Positions 44,910-54,849 of a stretch of DNA of 64,000 bases are shown in pieces. Source of the DNA: Eubacterium plexicaudatum ASF492 (GTDB lineage Bacteria > Bacillota > Clostridia > Lachnospirales > Lachnospiraceae). The stretch covers positions 5,754,501 through 5,818,500 of the forward strand of contig NZ_AQFT02000001.1 in NCBI RefSeq assembly GCF_000364225.2, given 5' to 3'. The notes beneath the pieces were generated by a model. That model was not told the origin of the DNA and did not search any database. It was given only the letters and a program-made list of their open reading frames with translations. How positions within the stretch are numbered: the stretch's first letter is position 1; every line of letters begins with the position of its first letter. Position numbers and translations under genes: made by a program.

Positions 44910-45719
44910 TTACTCCCCCTTTGCAATTTTTATAAAGTGCTGTTCCAGTGAACCACGGTCTATCTTAATATCTGTGATAGTTTCTCCTTTTTCCTTGTAC
45001 TGCATGAGCAGCGAAAGTAGGGAATTTCCGATATTTTCCGATTCATAGTTTTCAGTCCTGTTTTCCGTTTGGATTGTGATATTATAATGCTTCCCGATTG
45101 TATCGCCCAGTTGCCCGACAGTCCCGATAAAGGCAATTTTGCCGCCGGAAAGAATAGCAATCCGGTCACACAAATTCTCAACTTCTGCCATATCATGGCT
45201 TGCTAATATGATTGTCTTTCCGATTGCTTTTAACTGACGGATTTGTTCATGTAAAGATATTTGCCCCTCAACGTCAAGTCCTGCTGTTGGTTCATCAAGA
45301 AACAAAATGTCGGGATTTCGTGTTAATGCAAGCGCCAGATGGAGCCGCCGCTTTTGCCCGGTTGATAATTGATAATAAGGCTTTTTTGAAAGTTCATAAA
45401 TACCAAGAGCGTCAAGCGTTGCTCTGTCAAGAGAGGTCTTATTCCATTTAGCAAACAGCTTTACAGCTTCCAGTGCTTTAATGTATTTCGGCAAAGAAGC
45501 CGATTGTAATTGAATGCCCATGATTCCATTTATAGTAATGTTTCCGCTGTCATATTTTCTTAAACCCTCGATACATTCAAGCGACGTGGTTTTTCCAGCT
45601 CCATTCACGCCGAGCAGAGCAAAAATTTCTCCTTGTTGTATATTAAAATCTAAACCTTTCAGCACAATGTGAGTTCCATAACTCTTTGATAAATTGCTGA
45701 TTTTTATAGCTTCATTCAT
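44910..45719 (-). CDS. ABC transporter ATP-binding protein
   Basis: 269 residues with all motifs: Walker A GVNGAGKT, Q-loop GIQLQSASLPKYIK, signature LSTGQKRRLHLALAL, Walker B ILFLDEPTAGLDVEG and the H-loop ASHDMAEVENLCD. ATG at 45719 overlaps the upstream stop (ATGA). It partners the permease that follows. Confidence 0.95.
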   Translation of the reverse strand: MNEAIKISNLSKSYGTHIVLKGLDFNIQQGEIFALLGVNGAGKTTSLECIEGLRKYDSGNITINGIMGIQLQSASLPKYIKALEAVKLFAKWNKTSLDRATLDALGIYELSKKPYYQLSTGQKRRLHLALALTRNPDILFLDEPTAGLDVEGQISLHEQIRQLKAIGKTIILASHDMAEVENLCDRIAILSGGKIAFIGTVGQLGDTIGKHYNITIQTENRTENYESENIGNSLLSLLMQYKEKGETITDIKIDRGSLEQHFIKIAKGE

Positions 45720-46515
45720 TCTGTTTCCTCCTTAAATGGGTCAATGCCTAAACGGGAAAAATAAACACCTAATGCTTGTTCAACATATCCGTTCGCAATA
45801 TCCTGGGCTACTTTCCATTTATGGTCTGCATTCTGAAACTGCCCTAATTCAATCAGTCTGGGAAGCATACTCATATCTCCGCCAGTGAAATCCATAATCA
45901 TATCCCAATAGGCTTTTGCAAAATTCTGTGTCTCATCACTATCCGCAGGAATATTCGCATTTTGAAGTCTTATTGCTTCGTTTTGAAGCTGCATGAAAGT
46001 GTTCACAAATGCCGTTCCGCTATCTTTGTCAAAATGGTTGCGGATATGGTCAAGCGTTTGGTCGTCAAAATGTTTAATCAGCCAATAGAAATCGTTTTTC
46101 ATTTGCAGATTAACAATAATATCCGCATATTTTTGAAATCAACTGATTGCATTTGAAGGACTTCTTCCCGCAGCACCTCCAATTCTCTCAACGATTCAGA
46201 CAGACTTTCTATTTTCCGTTTGACAGTGACTGCCTGCTCCATTAGAACATCAGCAATTTCATCTGGTGTATCAAGCAGAATCAGTCGATTTTTTATGTCG
46301 TCCAAAGAAAATCCCAAATGTTTGAGCGATAAAATCTGATGAAGTTTTACTATGTCTTTATCTGTATATAACCTACGCCCCCCTTCACTCATGGCAGAGG
46401 GGGAAAGCAAGCCCTCTCTGTCGTAATGTTGTAATGCCCGTACAGTAACGTCCATTTTTCTTGCAATTTCACCAACGGTCATATAACCTTGTGGTATCGC
46501 TTTATGTTTATCCAT
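45716..46515 (-). CDS. MerR-family regulator with TipAS-type drug-binding domain, frame-broken
   Basis: ATG at 46515 follows AGGAGGTGTG. The N-terminal MerR HTH reads MTVGEIARKMDVTVRALQHY and EGGRRLYTDKDIVKLHQILS, followed by a coiled-coil helix. A T5 run (46130-46134) breaks the frame; one added base reads through QSVDFKKYADIIVNLQMKND into the TipAS domain (FDDQTLDHIRNHFDKDSGTA, YWDMIMDFTGGDMSMLPRLI). Such proteins bind antibiotics and activate their exporters, here the ABC genes overlapping its stop. Confidence 0.9.
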
Positions 46516-46644
46516 GTCACACCTCCTCGAATAGTATATCTCATTACGTTGCGTCACAAGCAAGTGCTTTTAAGAAGATTTAAGAAAAAATACGGAATAG
46601 TGGGCTGCTGGCGGTCTATCTGTTGTTTTCAGTTGCTTGCTTCT

Positions 46645-46785
46645 TTACCGTACATGAGCATTCGCGCCAGGGTTGTCGTTGCCGTAACCTTCCAGCAGGT
46701 TGATAACGCCCCACACGCCAAGGCCAGCGCCCAGCGCGATAACCAGTACCTTCAAAGTGTCGATTGCGCTCGTAAAAAATTCCAT
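46645..46785 (-). CDS. Maff2-family membrane protein of a conjugative element, truncated
   Basis: ATG at 46785 follows AAGGAGGA. 46 residues: MEFFTSAIDTLKVLVIALGA, GLGVWGVINLLEGYGNDNPG, then a foreign ANAHVR end. Maff2 (TrbC/VirB2-like) proteins follow the coupling protein gene in Tn1549-type ICEs and are about 70 residues, so the second helix is lost. The stretch 46516-46644 shows no other gene. Confidence 0.85.
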   Translation of the reverse strand: MEFFTSAIDTLKVLVIALGAGLGVWGVINLLEGYGNDNPGANAHVR

Positions 46786-46852
46786 ACATTTTCCTCCTTA
46801 AATTTGTTGTGATTGGTTGGATAGGGACAAAAAAAGCCCGCCGGTTGAAAAG

Positions 46853-47690
46853 TCAATCGGCGGGTGCATCAGACGCGGGCGGCGCTTCGAGTTCACAGCT
46901 TTCAAAAACGTCGTCCGGTCGGACGGTCAATCTCCGGCTCAGATATTTTGCAATATCAAAAGCGTTCTTCTTGCTGGAATCCAGCAGGTATTTATATTGC
47001 GGATGTTTGGTAATGTCAAATTTGTCGCTGAAAAACGGCCTTACGCCCTGCACCTGCAAGATGCACTTGCCGCCGTCCATCACCGCCAATTCATCCTGGC
47101 TCATCAATTCTTTCCCCAATTTCTGATAGTTGAGAGAGTGGGAGGTTTCCCGCCCCCGGCTCTCCCCGGTGTTGTAAGTGTCAATGGTTTCTTTTCCCAG
47201 GGCGGCGGCTAACTCCTTTAAGGTGGTGGGTTCTTTGCCGCCCAGAAAGATGGAAGTGTCCATATTTCCGATGATGGTGTCGGCGTTGTCCTTGTAGATG
47301 GCCTTTAACTGGGACTGCGCCTGCAATACCAGACAGGCGGAAATCTCCCGGCTTCGGATGGTGGCTACCAGCTTTTCCAGCTTTGGAATCTGCCCGATGT
47401 TGGCGCACTCGTCAATCAGGCAGCGCACATGGACCGGGAGCCTGCCGCCGTACATATCATCCGCTTTTTCACAGAGCAGATTAAACAGCTGGGTGTAGCA
47501 CATGGAAATCAGGAAGTTAAAGCTGTCATCGGTATCGCTCATAATAAGGAACAGGGCGGTTTTTTTGTCCCCCAGGGTGTCCAGTTCCAGCTCATCATAG
47601 GCTGTGACCTCCCGCAGCTCGGCAATATCGAATACCGCCAGCCGCGCGCCGCAGGAAATCAGTATAGATTTTGCGGTTTTGCCTGTTGCT
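46853..47690 (-). pseudogene. VirD4/TraG-type coupling protein, C-terminal part
   Basis: The open reading extends from about 47690 (TGKTAKSILISCGARLAVFD, TAYDELELDTLGDKKTALFL) through LPVHVRCLIDECANIGQIPK (Walker B), LEKLVATIRSREISACLVLQ and DNADTIIGNMDTSIFLGGKE to the acidic C-terminus. The N-terminal half, with membrane helices and Walker A, is missing at the junction near 47690. The internal ATG at 47542 is not the native start. It would feed the relaxosome to the type IV channel. Confidence 0.9.
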
Positions 47691-47710
47691 ACTTGTCAAG
47701 GACGTATTCA

Positions 47711-47911
47711 TCATTTTTCATCGCTTTTTCTTGGTCTGCCCTGTTTCCCATGCTCTAAATCATGGAGAATGACACGCTTTAACTTATCCTTTACATTTTG
47801 GGTACTCGTATCAGAAAAATGTACCTCGACTAAATACCTTGTCTTGTCAATTTTCTGTTGCAAACAGGGCGTTAATCGCCCTGTGGTATTGGTCTGAATG
47901 TTGTCGCTCAT
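47711..47911 (-). CDS. TnpW-family small transposon protein
   Basis: 66 residues starting MSDNIQTNTTGRLTPCLQQK, then IDKTRYLVEVHFSDTSTQNV and KDKLKRVILHDLEH. This is the pattern of the TnpW proteins of Tn4451-like elements (polar start, T-x-Y-x-V-x-x-x-F, short helical end). ATTCCTCC just beyond the start codon gives a good GGAGGAAT site. Role unknown. Confidence 0.7.
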   Translation of the reverse strand: MSDNIQTNTTGRLTPCLQQKIDKTRYLVEVHFSDTSTQNVKDKLKRVILHDLEHGKQGRPRKSDEK

Positions 47912-47929
47912 ATTCCTCCTTTGGGGCGC

Positions 47930-47972
47930 AAAAAAAGACGCATGGTTTACAAATTTACTGTTCCATGCGCCT
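47930..47972 (-). terminator. Terminator after the Rpn-family gene
   Basis: On the minus strand GGCGCATGG pairs with CCATGCGTC, followed by seven T residues (A7 at 47930-47936 on plus). It lies 36 bp after the Rpn gene stop. Confidence 0.82.
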
Positions 47973-48008
47973 TTACGCTGTTATTTTGATATTAAATTGT
48001 TCTGTTAA

Positions 48009-48836
48009 TTACGCCAACTGCATAATCTCGGCTTCAATTTCTTTTGCGTCTTCCAATGTTAATTTTGGGAAAAAACTTGGTATTTCTTCTACCGAAATTC
48101 TCCCATTTTTTAGCATTATCCTTGCATTTTCCCTTGCTTCGTCTGCACGTTCACTCTTGATAAACGATTTCATTATCTGTTCTTCATCAAATAAACTCAT
48201 CATAATCGTCACAACCTCCTTTTCCCTATCAAACAAATACTCCCTTAAAACATTCCTGTCTTTACATATGCGAATCGTTTCCGTAACTGCCTTTTGTGTC
48301 ATTCCATGCTGTTTTGTCTGCTCATTAAAAACTTTGCAGAAAATAATGTACTGATTGATAATGTCATCTGTATCGCTTTCATAGATAACCTTTGCTTTTA
48401 CCTCAATATCTATATCCGCGCCCTCAAAAAATTCTTTAGACAAAGATATTTTATCGGGTTTTCGTCCTTTGTTTCCTGTAAAAATCACATAGAGTTCAGG
48501 CTTCGGCATTTTCACTTTCTTGCTTTTGTAATAGTTTTGGCTGGTACGTTGAAAATATTCGTGATAACTTTGCGCCAAATACAGCAAAACTCTTACTAAA
48601 ATATTCATTGTCCATGTAGACTGTGCTTCTATAAGAATCATCAGCTTATTGTTGACAATAAAGCCTAAGTCATTATACAGATTGTCGGTCAGCACATTTT
48701 CTATTGTTACATCAGTTAGGGAATCCTCTGTCGCTGTGGTGTCCTCTGGGTGGAGCGTCTTATACAGTTTTAGCAGATAACTCTTGTTCTGAAAAAGGTC
48801 AAGGAATACGCTGTTTTTTGCGGTACGCTTTGCCAT
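48009..48836 (-). CDS. Rpn-family PD-(D/E)XK nuclease
   Basis: ATG at 48836 follows GAGGAAG; the open frame to 48911 has only a TTG start. 275 residues. The N-terminus FLDLFQNKSYLLKLYKTLHP leads to YNDLGFIVNNKLMILIEAQS-TWT, with the D...ExQ catalytic pattern of the Rpn/PDDEXK_2 family, then NILVRVLLYLAQSYHEYF. Relatives promote recA-independent recombination or are phage-defence associated. C-terminal helix rich in charged residues. Intact. Confidence 0.88.
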   Translation of the reverse strand: MAKRTAKNSVFLDLFQNKSYLLKLYKTLHPEDTTATEDSLTDVTIENVLTDNLYNDLGFIVNNKLMILIEAQSTWTMNILVRVLLYLAQSYHEYFQRTSQNYYKSKKVKMPKPELYVIFTGNKGRKPDKISLSKEFFEGADIDIEVKAKVIYESDTDDIINQYIIFCKVFNEQTKQHGMTQKAVTETIRICKDRNVLREYLFDREKEVVTIMMSLFDEEQIMKSFIKSERADEARENARIMLKNGRISVEEIPSFFPKLTLEDAKEIEAEIMQLA

Positions 48837-48990
48837 GACTTCCTCTATCTGTTTTGTATCGTCCTGCACTTTAACACCTCGATTTCTTAAAATCCGTGGC
48901 ACAAGATACAATATAATCTACTCCTGCCACACTTCAATTATACAAAAAAGTCCTGTATTTACAATGAAATTCATATGAATTTTTCATATA

Positions 48991-49470
48991 CTAAATTTCC
49001 TTGTCAACCGCCTGCAAATTTATCATAGCAATTATTTGGTTCTGCATATCCTCAACAGTTTCTATCCTAATTCTGCCTATATTTTTTCTTGTCATTTCAA
49101 AATCTATATCGGGAAACAATCTTTCACAAAAACTATTTGTTTCGGGAGATGCCCCCATTAAAGCTGTTACAAGCGAATTAGTGTCAAACTGTTCCAACAC
49201 TTCTTTCAGTTCCTTTTCAGAAATTGTTGAAATCTGCTCAAAATCAGTTATCCGCTGTGACTGTACCTTTGGTTCTAATATGTCATTTATTGTGATGTCA
49301 TATAATTTAGAAATTTTCAATAAAATTTCTAAGTCGGGAATAGTCGTTCCCGTCTCCCATTTTGATACTGCCTGCCTTGATATGCCTAATTCTTTTGCTA
49401 AATCATCTTGTGTGTAGTTGTTGCTTTTACGCAAAAACTGTAAATATTTCGATATAATATTCATATTCAT
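48991..49470 (-). CDS. XRE-family transcriptional regulator
   Basis: ATG at 49470 follows GGAGGGTGA. 159 residues: the N-terminal HTH_3 (YLQFLRKSNNYTQDDLAKEL, GISRQAVSKWETGTTIPDLE) is followed by a 90-residue acidic C-terminal part (LVTALMGASPETNSFCERLF). It probably controls the mobilizable element. The 90 bp between it and the Rpn gene have no gene. Confidence 0.93.
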   Translation of the reverse strand: MNMNIISKYLQFLRKSNNYTQDDLAKELGISRQAVSKWETGTTIPDLEILLKISKLYDITINDILEPKVQSQRITDFEQISTISEKELKEVLEQFDTNSLVTALMGASPETNSFCERLFPDIDFEMTRKNIGRIRIETVEDMQNQIIAMINLQAVDKEI

Positions 49471-49565
49471 AAAAATCACCCTCCTTGTTGCCATTATAAA
49501 GTATATGGCAATAAGAATAAAGAGTTTGGTAAGTGCTAAAAAGCAAATACCAGTTGCATATTATT

Positions 49566-49645
49566 TTACAATTCTTCCTCCCTCCGCTTAGTTTTGTTTT
49601 GTTGCTTATTATGCTGTCGGCTCTCGTTCTGAAGCTCCCTCTCAA
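49566..49645 (-). pseudogene. C-terminal tail of MobA/MobL severed by IS110 copy C
   Basis: Reading minus from the IS border, ERELQNESRQHNKQQNKTKR and REEEL end at TAA (49566-49568). The highly charged tail is typical of MobA/MobL proteins. It joins in frame to the YNKK end at 51688 if a single T remains between the flanks. The stretch 49495-49565 has no gene. Confidence 0.7.
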
Positions 49646-49958
49646 GGTTGTTACCATGCCGCCTACGGCGGCACAAATGATAATGAAAGCTGTCAACTTT
49701 CCGTTTTCAGTTTATATAAGCCATAAATTGTAGTATCCTTGTTTCAGGAACATCGGTACACTACAGAGCACGTTATAACGTCTGGAGATCCAGAGCCCGA
49801 AAGGTTATCAGTCGCCGCTATCCTTCCTGCATAAATGATTGGTGATTTTAAAACCCGTATACTTATGAATATGCCCGCTCCAACAGGGCTCCCGCAGGGA
49901 TAGCAGTCAATGCCGGTATTCCCGTTTCAGCCCTGCCATTTTGGAAAGGAGACAGAAC
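49646..49958 (+). ncRNA. Candidate bridge RNA leader of IS110 copy C
   Basis: Same noncoding leader as 14815-15127, with the GCCGCC-TAC-GGCGGC hairpin and TGTAGT/ACTACA stem conserved. Preservation of the leader in two copies at separate sites supports a function. Exact RNA ends were not determined. Confidence 0.55.
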
Positions 49959-51509
49959 ATGGCAGTTAAGAACAATAGAAACCAGGTGAAACATCTCAAA
50001 TCCGGAGGTTCCTACTCCTCCGAAGAACTGCGGTTCCTGAGATTAGACGACGGCACCACGGTTGTCCATTCAGCGGATGGGGATATCAGGCGCCCCGTCT
50101 GTGCAGCTATTGACGTGCACAAAGAAATCCTGATGGCAGCCGTCTGTAAAACCGACACGGAGACGCTCAAGGCAACCTTTTACGTCAGGAAGTTTACAAC
50201 AATGAACAGCGATATCCGCAGCATGGCCCTCTGGCTGAAAGAGTACGGTGTGCAGGATGTCTGCATGGAGTCGACCGGGAAATACTGGATCCCTGTATTC
50301 AACATCCTAGAGCAGAACAGCATAAAACCCATTCTGACTCATCCCAAATATGTGAAACAGGCAAAGGGACAGAAAACGGATTTCCGGGACGCCGTCCATA
50401 TGGCCAGCATGTTCCGTATGGATCTGGTCGTTTCCTCATACATCCCGCCTGCCGACATCCGTGACCTCCGGGAACTGTGCCGTTACCGGCTTAAGCTTAC
50501 CTATATGCGGACTTCTGAGAAGAACCGTTTCCAGAACTCCATGACAATCTCAAAGGTGCGGCTGGACAGTGTGTTCTCAGACCCGTTTGGAAAATCGGCA
50601 TCCGCCATCATGGAGTACCTCATCTCCACGGAGCCAGACGAAGTCAGCGACGATGAAATCCTGCGCCTGATATACAGACGGGGCAATATGAAGGCATCAG
50701 ATGAAGACATCCTGGACAGCATCCACGGCTATGAATTCATTGGTGTACAGCGGGACAAGCTTCAGATCATCAGCCTGCACCTTTCCCAGATTGAAGAATG
50801 CATCGGCCTGATCGACAGGAAGCTGGAATACTACCGCCAGAAATATACCGGCATCATCCGGCATCTCACTACGATGGTCGGGATCACGCCGGCATCCGCC
50901 TTATACATCCTTGGCGAGATCGGCACGGACATGTCCGTCTGGCGGGATGACGCCTCCCTTGCATGCCGGGCAGGCCTTTCACCCGCAAACAACGCAAGCG
51001 CAGGGAAGAAGAAATCTACCAGGATAGGAAACGGCGGCCATTACCTCAAGCCGCTGCTCGTCCAGTGTGCGCTTGCCGCCGTGAAGAGCACGAAGAAAGA
51101 TCCGTACTTCCGCCGTAAATACGAAACGCTGAAAAAGCGCCGGGGGCACAAAAAGGCCATCATTGCCATAGCGAGGAAGATGCTCGTGGCAATTTACCAC
51201 ATGATCCGGGATGATGCGGACTTCCTCCCTGTTGACCATAGGGAAATCATACAGAATACTAAAACCACAAAAGGGCTGAACTTAAAAAATGTCATCGCTT
51301 TCTTAAAAGACCAGGGAGCCGATGATGACACGATCCGTCTGGTAGAAGTGCAATGCTCCGGCAAAGTGCCGGAAACCGCGGATGCCTGTGGTAAAGCATC
51401 TGCTGACAAAGAGGCAAAAGAAAAGCAATCCGCTTCAGAATGCGCAGATGCATTTCAACCAATACAGGAATCTGTAAACGGGAGTCCGGTACTTATCTCC
51501 GGCTCCTAA
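49959..51509 (+). CDS. IS110-family DEDD transposase (intact)
   Basis: ATG at 49959 follows AAAGGAG. 516 residues with the DEDD residues in AAIDVHKEI, VCMESTGKYW and KTDFRDAVHM, and the serine motif in SPANNASAGKKK. The C-terminal 70 residues, lost in copy B, are rich in A, K and E (DACGKASADKEAKEKQSASE). It is intact and is the reference for the family in this window. Confidence 0.96.
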   Translation: MAVKNNRNQVKHLKSGGSYSSEELRFLRLDDGTTVVHSADGDIRRPVCAAIDVHKEILMAAVCKTDTETLKATFYVRKFTTMNSDIRSMALWLKEYGVQDVCMESTGKYWIPVFNILEQNSIKPILTHPKYVKQAKGQKTDFRDAVHMASMFRMDLVVSSYIPPADIRDLRELCRYRLKLTYMRTSEKNRFQNSMTISKVRLDSVFSDPFGKSASAIMEYLISTEPDEVSDDEILRLIYRRGNMKASDEDILDSIHGYEFIGVQRDKLQIISLHLSQIEECIGLIDRKLEYYRQKYTGIIRHLTTMVGITPASALYILGEIGTDMSVWRDDASLACRAGLSPANNASAGKKKSTRIGNGGHYLKPLLVQCALAAVKSTKKDPYFRRKYETLKKRRGHKKAIIAIARKMLVAIYHMIRDDADFLPVDHREIIQNTKTTKGLNLKNVIAFLKDQGADDDTIRLVEVQCSGKVPETADACGKASADKEAKEKQSASECADAFQPIQESVNGSPVLISGS

Positions 51510-51687
51510 CAGGGTCGTACCCTAAATCATCATCAAAAAGATCCTGCGATGGCAGCTGCTACAGCCTAAAACGAATTGCTGTAGCTTATTTTACCATACC
51601 GTATCCCGTTTGAAAAGAGCCCCTTTGATGGGGAGGGGGATTTTATGCCCTTTTGACATCTTCTTAAGCCACAAAGCTTTCATACTT

Positions 51688-53178
51688 CTTTTTGTTGTAG
51701 CTGATTACCTCGGCATATGCTAATTCTGTAGCGGTCTTGGTCTGCTCTTTGCCGATACTGTCATATTCAGACTGCAAAGACTGTATCTCGGCTTTCCACT
51801 GTTTCGGCGTTATCTTCTCGCCATTCTGTAAAAGGCTCTGCATACGCTCCTTTAATTCGGGGTACTTCGATAAGCTGTCCTTATGCTCCTTATCATACCG
51901 CATTTTTGCAAGTCCTTTGAATGACTGGCTCTCCTTATAGGCGGCTTGGATCGGCGCAAAGAGGGCATACATTTTTGACAGTTCTTTTAATCGGTTTAGT
52001 TTCTGCCCCTTTGACAAATGCACTGTTTCAAGCTGACTGTATTTCTGTTCCCTATCCGCTGTGAATTTCGCAAGGCTCTCAAAGCTGTCTATCTTCCTTG
52101 TCGTGATGAATTTCTCCGCATTGTCGGCTGACTGCAAGGCGGTTCTGTCGGATATTTTTCTTAGGTGTTTTCCGCTGACAATCGGCAAGTCAAGTCTGCC
52201 TTTGCGCTCCCTTACTTGTGCAATCATCTCCTTGACTTCATTCTTCATGCTGACCGCTGTACTCTTAATTTTTGCGTACTGTGCGCTGTGAAATTCCTGC
52301 TTGGTAAGCATGAGCATTTCTTTTGCCTGCTCCAACAGCATATTATTCCTGATGATTTCCCGATTGATGTTGCCCCTCTCGGTCTGTATGCACTTGCGTT
52401 CTAAAGCGTTGGCAACCGCCCCGATATGGATAGTCGGCTCTCTGTCAATCCCCTGTTCCTTAAAAGAGCGGTGTTCCCAGTGTAGCGCAATCCCCAACTG
52501 CTCATTGGTGGCATTGATTGTGTCGGCTAAATCCTTGCGCCACATTTTGGCATTCTCTCTGCTGTTCCAGTCGGTGCTGTCGGCGGTGTGGCATTTCCAC
52601 TGTTTCCTGTTCCGCTTGTCAACTTTCTGCTGTCCAGTCTTTTTATCAATCACTGGTATCTTTTCGCCGTTCTCGTCAAGGTCATAAATCTTCTTCTGTT
52701 TCGCTCCCCATTCCCCATTTTCAGTGATAGGGCGCATGGTAAGCAAAACATGGATATGGAGATTGCGCTGTCCTTTATCGTTCTCGCTGTCATGGATTGC
52801 CCAGTCAGCGCACATACCTTTATCAACAAAATTCCTCTGAACGTAATCCCTCACAACTTCCTCTGCAAATTCGTAACTCCATTCGTTGGGGAGTGACGCT
52901 TTTAACATTCTTGCAAGTTGTGATTTCTGCCCTTTCTCTGACAGTTCAACAGCGTTCCATAAAGTGGCTCGGTCTGCATACTCTTTGGGCGCATTGGGCG
53001 GGAGAGTGATTTCACTATGGACTAAATCCTCATGGTATTTCGGGCGGTAGGTCTGCCCGTCAAACTCGCTGACAAGAACACTCCTGCTGATATAGGACGC
53101 TTTCTCAACTGCCGACTGCCCCTTGCTCCGCTTGACTATGGAAAAACGTGTGCTTGCCTGTTTCGTGACATTACCCAT
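51688..53178 (-). CDS. MobA/MobL-type relaxase, C-terminus cut by IS110
   Basis: MGNVTKQASTRFSIVKRSKG starts at 53178. Relaxase motifs: KASYISRS, DWAIHDSENDKGQRNLHIHV and LLTMRPITENGEWGAKQKK, with the HIHV histidines near residue 145. The long helical C-terminal region follows (QAKEMLMLTKQEFHSAQYAK). At YNKK the gene enters IS110, which adds KYESFVA and a stop at 51664. The lost tail is short, so relaxase activity may survive. It nicks the oriT in the upstream region. Confidence 0.93.
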
Positions 53179-53187
53179 ACGCAACAC

Positions 53188-53484
53188 CTACATTCTGCCA
53201 ATAGGGTAGTGGGGTGCATGAATAGACTTTGTGGGCAGATAAAAGCCGCACTTTGGCTTTTGTCTGAACGCAAAGTTCACTAAAGGGTAGCAAGCGCAGC
53301 TTGCGAAGGGGAATTGTCGTTTCCCCTTTTGGCTGTCGCAAGACAGTCAACGCTCTCCGCAGGAGTCCATGCAAGTGAAACTTGCCCCTCGGAGAGCGCA
53401 CATACCACCTCTGGTGGTATATCTGTGCGCACCCCGTAAACGGGGTGAATACGTTACTTCGGCTTTTCAGTTCCGTTGCCCTCG
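53188..53484. other. Hairpin-dense region, candidate oriT of the mobilizable element
   Basis: There are at least six short inverted repeats: GCAAGC-GCA-GCTTGC, GGGGAA-TTGTCG-TTTCCCC, GACTGTCTTGCGACAGCC-like arms, CGCTCTCCG/CGGAGAGCG (53350-53398), ATACCACC-TCT-GGTGGTAT (53402-53420) and CACCCCGT-AAA-CGGGGTG. It lies directly upstream of mobA and contains no gene, the usual place for a MobQ-type oriT. Confidence 0.6.
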
Positions 53485-53826
53485 TCATTCCGTACCGCCC
53501 CCGCTTTCATTTTCGGCATTGGGGAGAGTGGACTGTGGGAGAGTGGTTTCTCGGCTTTCCGACTTGATTTTAGCAATAACCTGCTGACATTCCCTTGTCT
53601 GCAAGGCAACCGATAAGATACGGTTTAACTCGCCCTCGTCATAGCTGTAACAGTCGGGGAAATACTTCACGATAATACCGCCCATGATGTACTTGTGGTG
53701 GTTCTCGGCTTTGCGTTTCTTCTCGTTCTGCTTTTTCTTTTCGTTGGCTACACGCTGTTGCGCCTGTTTCAATGCCTGCAATGCCTTTTCTAAGTTTTTG
53801 CTTGTGTCATTCTTGCTCTCAATCAT
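53485..53826 (-). CDS. DUF3847-family protein
   Basis: 113 residues: a charged helical N-terminus (NLEKALQALKQAQQRVANEK, KKQNEKKRKAENHHKY) followed by IMGGIIVKYFPDCYSYDEGE and LNRILSVALQTRECQQVIAK. This matches DUF3847 proteins found beside MobA in mobilizable elements. Probably an accessory mobilisation factor. The stretch 53827-53968 has no gene. Confidence 0.85.
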   Translation of the reverse strand: MIESKNDTSKNLEKALQALKQAQQRVANEKKKQNEKKRKAENHHKYIMGGIIVKYFPDCYSYDEGELNRILSVALQTRECQQVIAKIKSESRETTLPQSTLPNAENESGGGTE

Positions 53827-53968
53827 TTCTGATACCTCATTCTTTCTGTGCTGTGTTGATAGTTTCTGAAAATAAAAAGGTAGCGGATTGTCTGTTAAGA
53901 TAATCGCTACCTAATGGTAAACAATATTCAGTTTTTATATTTCTGCTCTGTCAAATATTTTTTTCATT

Positions 53969-54763
53969 TTAATGCTTGTAAATAGGGCAGAAGTTATCAT
54001 TATTTTTGTGGATAATATAAATGCCGTATATTCCTAATAACAAATACATTATTAAACAGAAAACTAATCCTATTGTTGGATATTGATTACTTTTAGAAAA
54101 ACAAAATGGTATACCGCACAAATCCACTACAAAACGTAAAATAATTGGTATCCATAAATTTCGGGTTTTGACATAAACTGCCCCAAAGTAAACTCCTAAT
54201 GCAGTAGCCCAAACAGCTTTGCAAATAATTGTTAAAATTGGTTGCCCAAGTGCACCAAAAATATGCCCAAAACCAAATAGTGCAGATGAAATAATAACGG
54301 CATATAATGTAGCATTATCTCGTTTGCCAAACCATTTTTCAATGATATTCTGTAACAACCCTCTCAGATAAATTTCCTCCATTATTGCAACGCCTATATA
54401 ATACACAACACCCTCTACAATAACGCTATATATTGTTGGTTTATTATTAAACGGTGAAAGTCCTATACAGAAAGCAACTGCCACTATAAGTGTAGCAACA
54501 AGGGATGGAATACCATATCTTTTCAAACCAATCAGTATATTTTGAAATTGCAATCCAAATTTCCACTCTTTTATAATGGTTTTCCTGCATACATAACATA
54601 AAGCAAAAGCAAATATAAAATTTATCATCAAAGAAAAATAAATTGGTTCTATATCCTTTATTTGTATATTACAGAATAAAGCCGCAGGTAATGCGGTCAT
54701 TTCCATAAAGGTCATTATTATTGTCAGTATAGTAACTCCGATTGATGTGCGTTTGTCTATCAT
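53969..54763 (-). CDS. CPBP-family intramembrane metalloprotease
   Basis: 264 residues with about eight membrane segments. The CPBP motifs are MEEIYLRGLL (EExxxR) near residue 138 and SSALFGFGHIFGA (FxxxH) near 180; the third motif is less clear (LRFVVDLCG). CPBP proteases often confer bacteriocin immunity or self-protection. GGAG before the ATG. A cargo gene between two mobilisation genes. Lower GC than its neighbours. Confidence 0.9.
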   Translation of the reverse strand: MIDKRTSIGVTILTIIMTFMEMTALPAALFCNIQIKDIEPIYFSLMINFIFAFALCYVCRKTIIKEWKFGLQFQNILIGLKRYGIPSLVATLIVAVAFCIGLSPFNNKPTIYSVIVEGVVYYIGVAIMEEIYLRGLLQNIIEKWFGKRDNATLYAVIISSALFGFGHIFGALGQPILTIICKAVWATALGVYFGAVYVKTRNLWIPIILRFVVDLCGIPFCFSKSNQYPTIGLVFCLIMYLLLGIYGIYIIHKNNDNFCPIYKH

Positions 54764-54849
54764 GATTAATCTCCTTAGCCGTTAATTTATTGAATTATTC
54801 AACGCTGTTATTTTACCACAACAGCACACACAATTCTATTAAATTTTGC

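Larger units (their letters stand above)
49646..51687 (+). mobile_element. IS110-family element, copy C (intact)
   Basis: 2042 bp, nearly identical to copy B, inserted in the mobA gene, which allows the empty target to be reconstructed. There are no inverted repeats or target duplication. The 3' tail 51510-51687 has no gene and contains GCTACAGC/GCTGTAGC-type hairpin arms (GCTGCTACAGCC and GGCTGTAGCAGC-like sequence). Confidence 0.95.

Noticed and set aside
53188..53484. Small antisense genes in the hairpin-rich stretch
   Set aside because: Open frames are short, lack ribosome sites and consist of inverted-repeat sequence.
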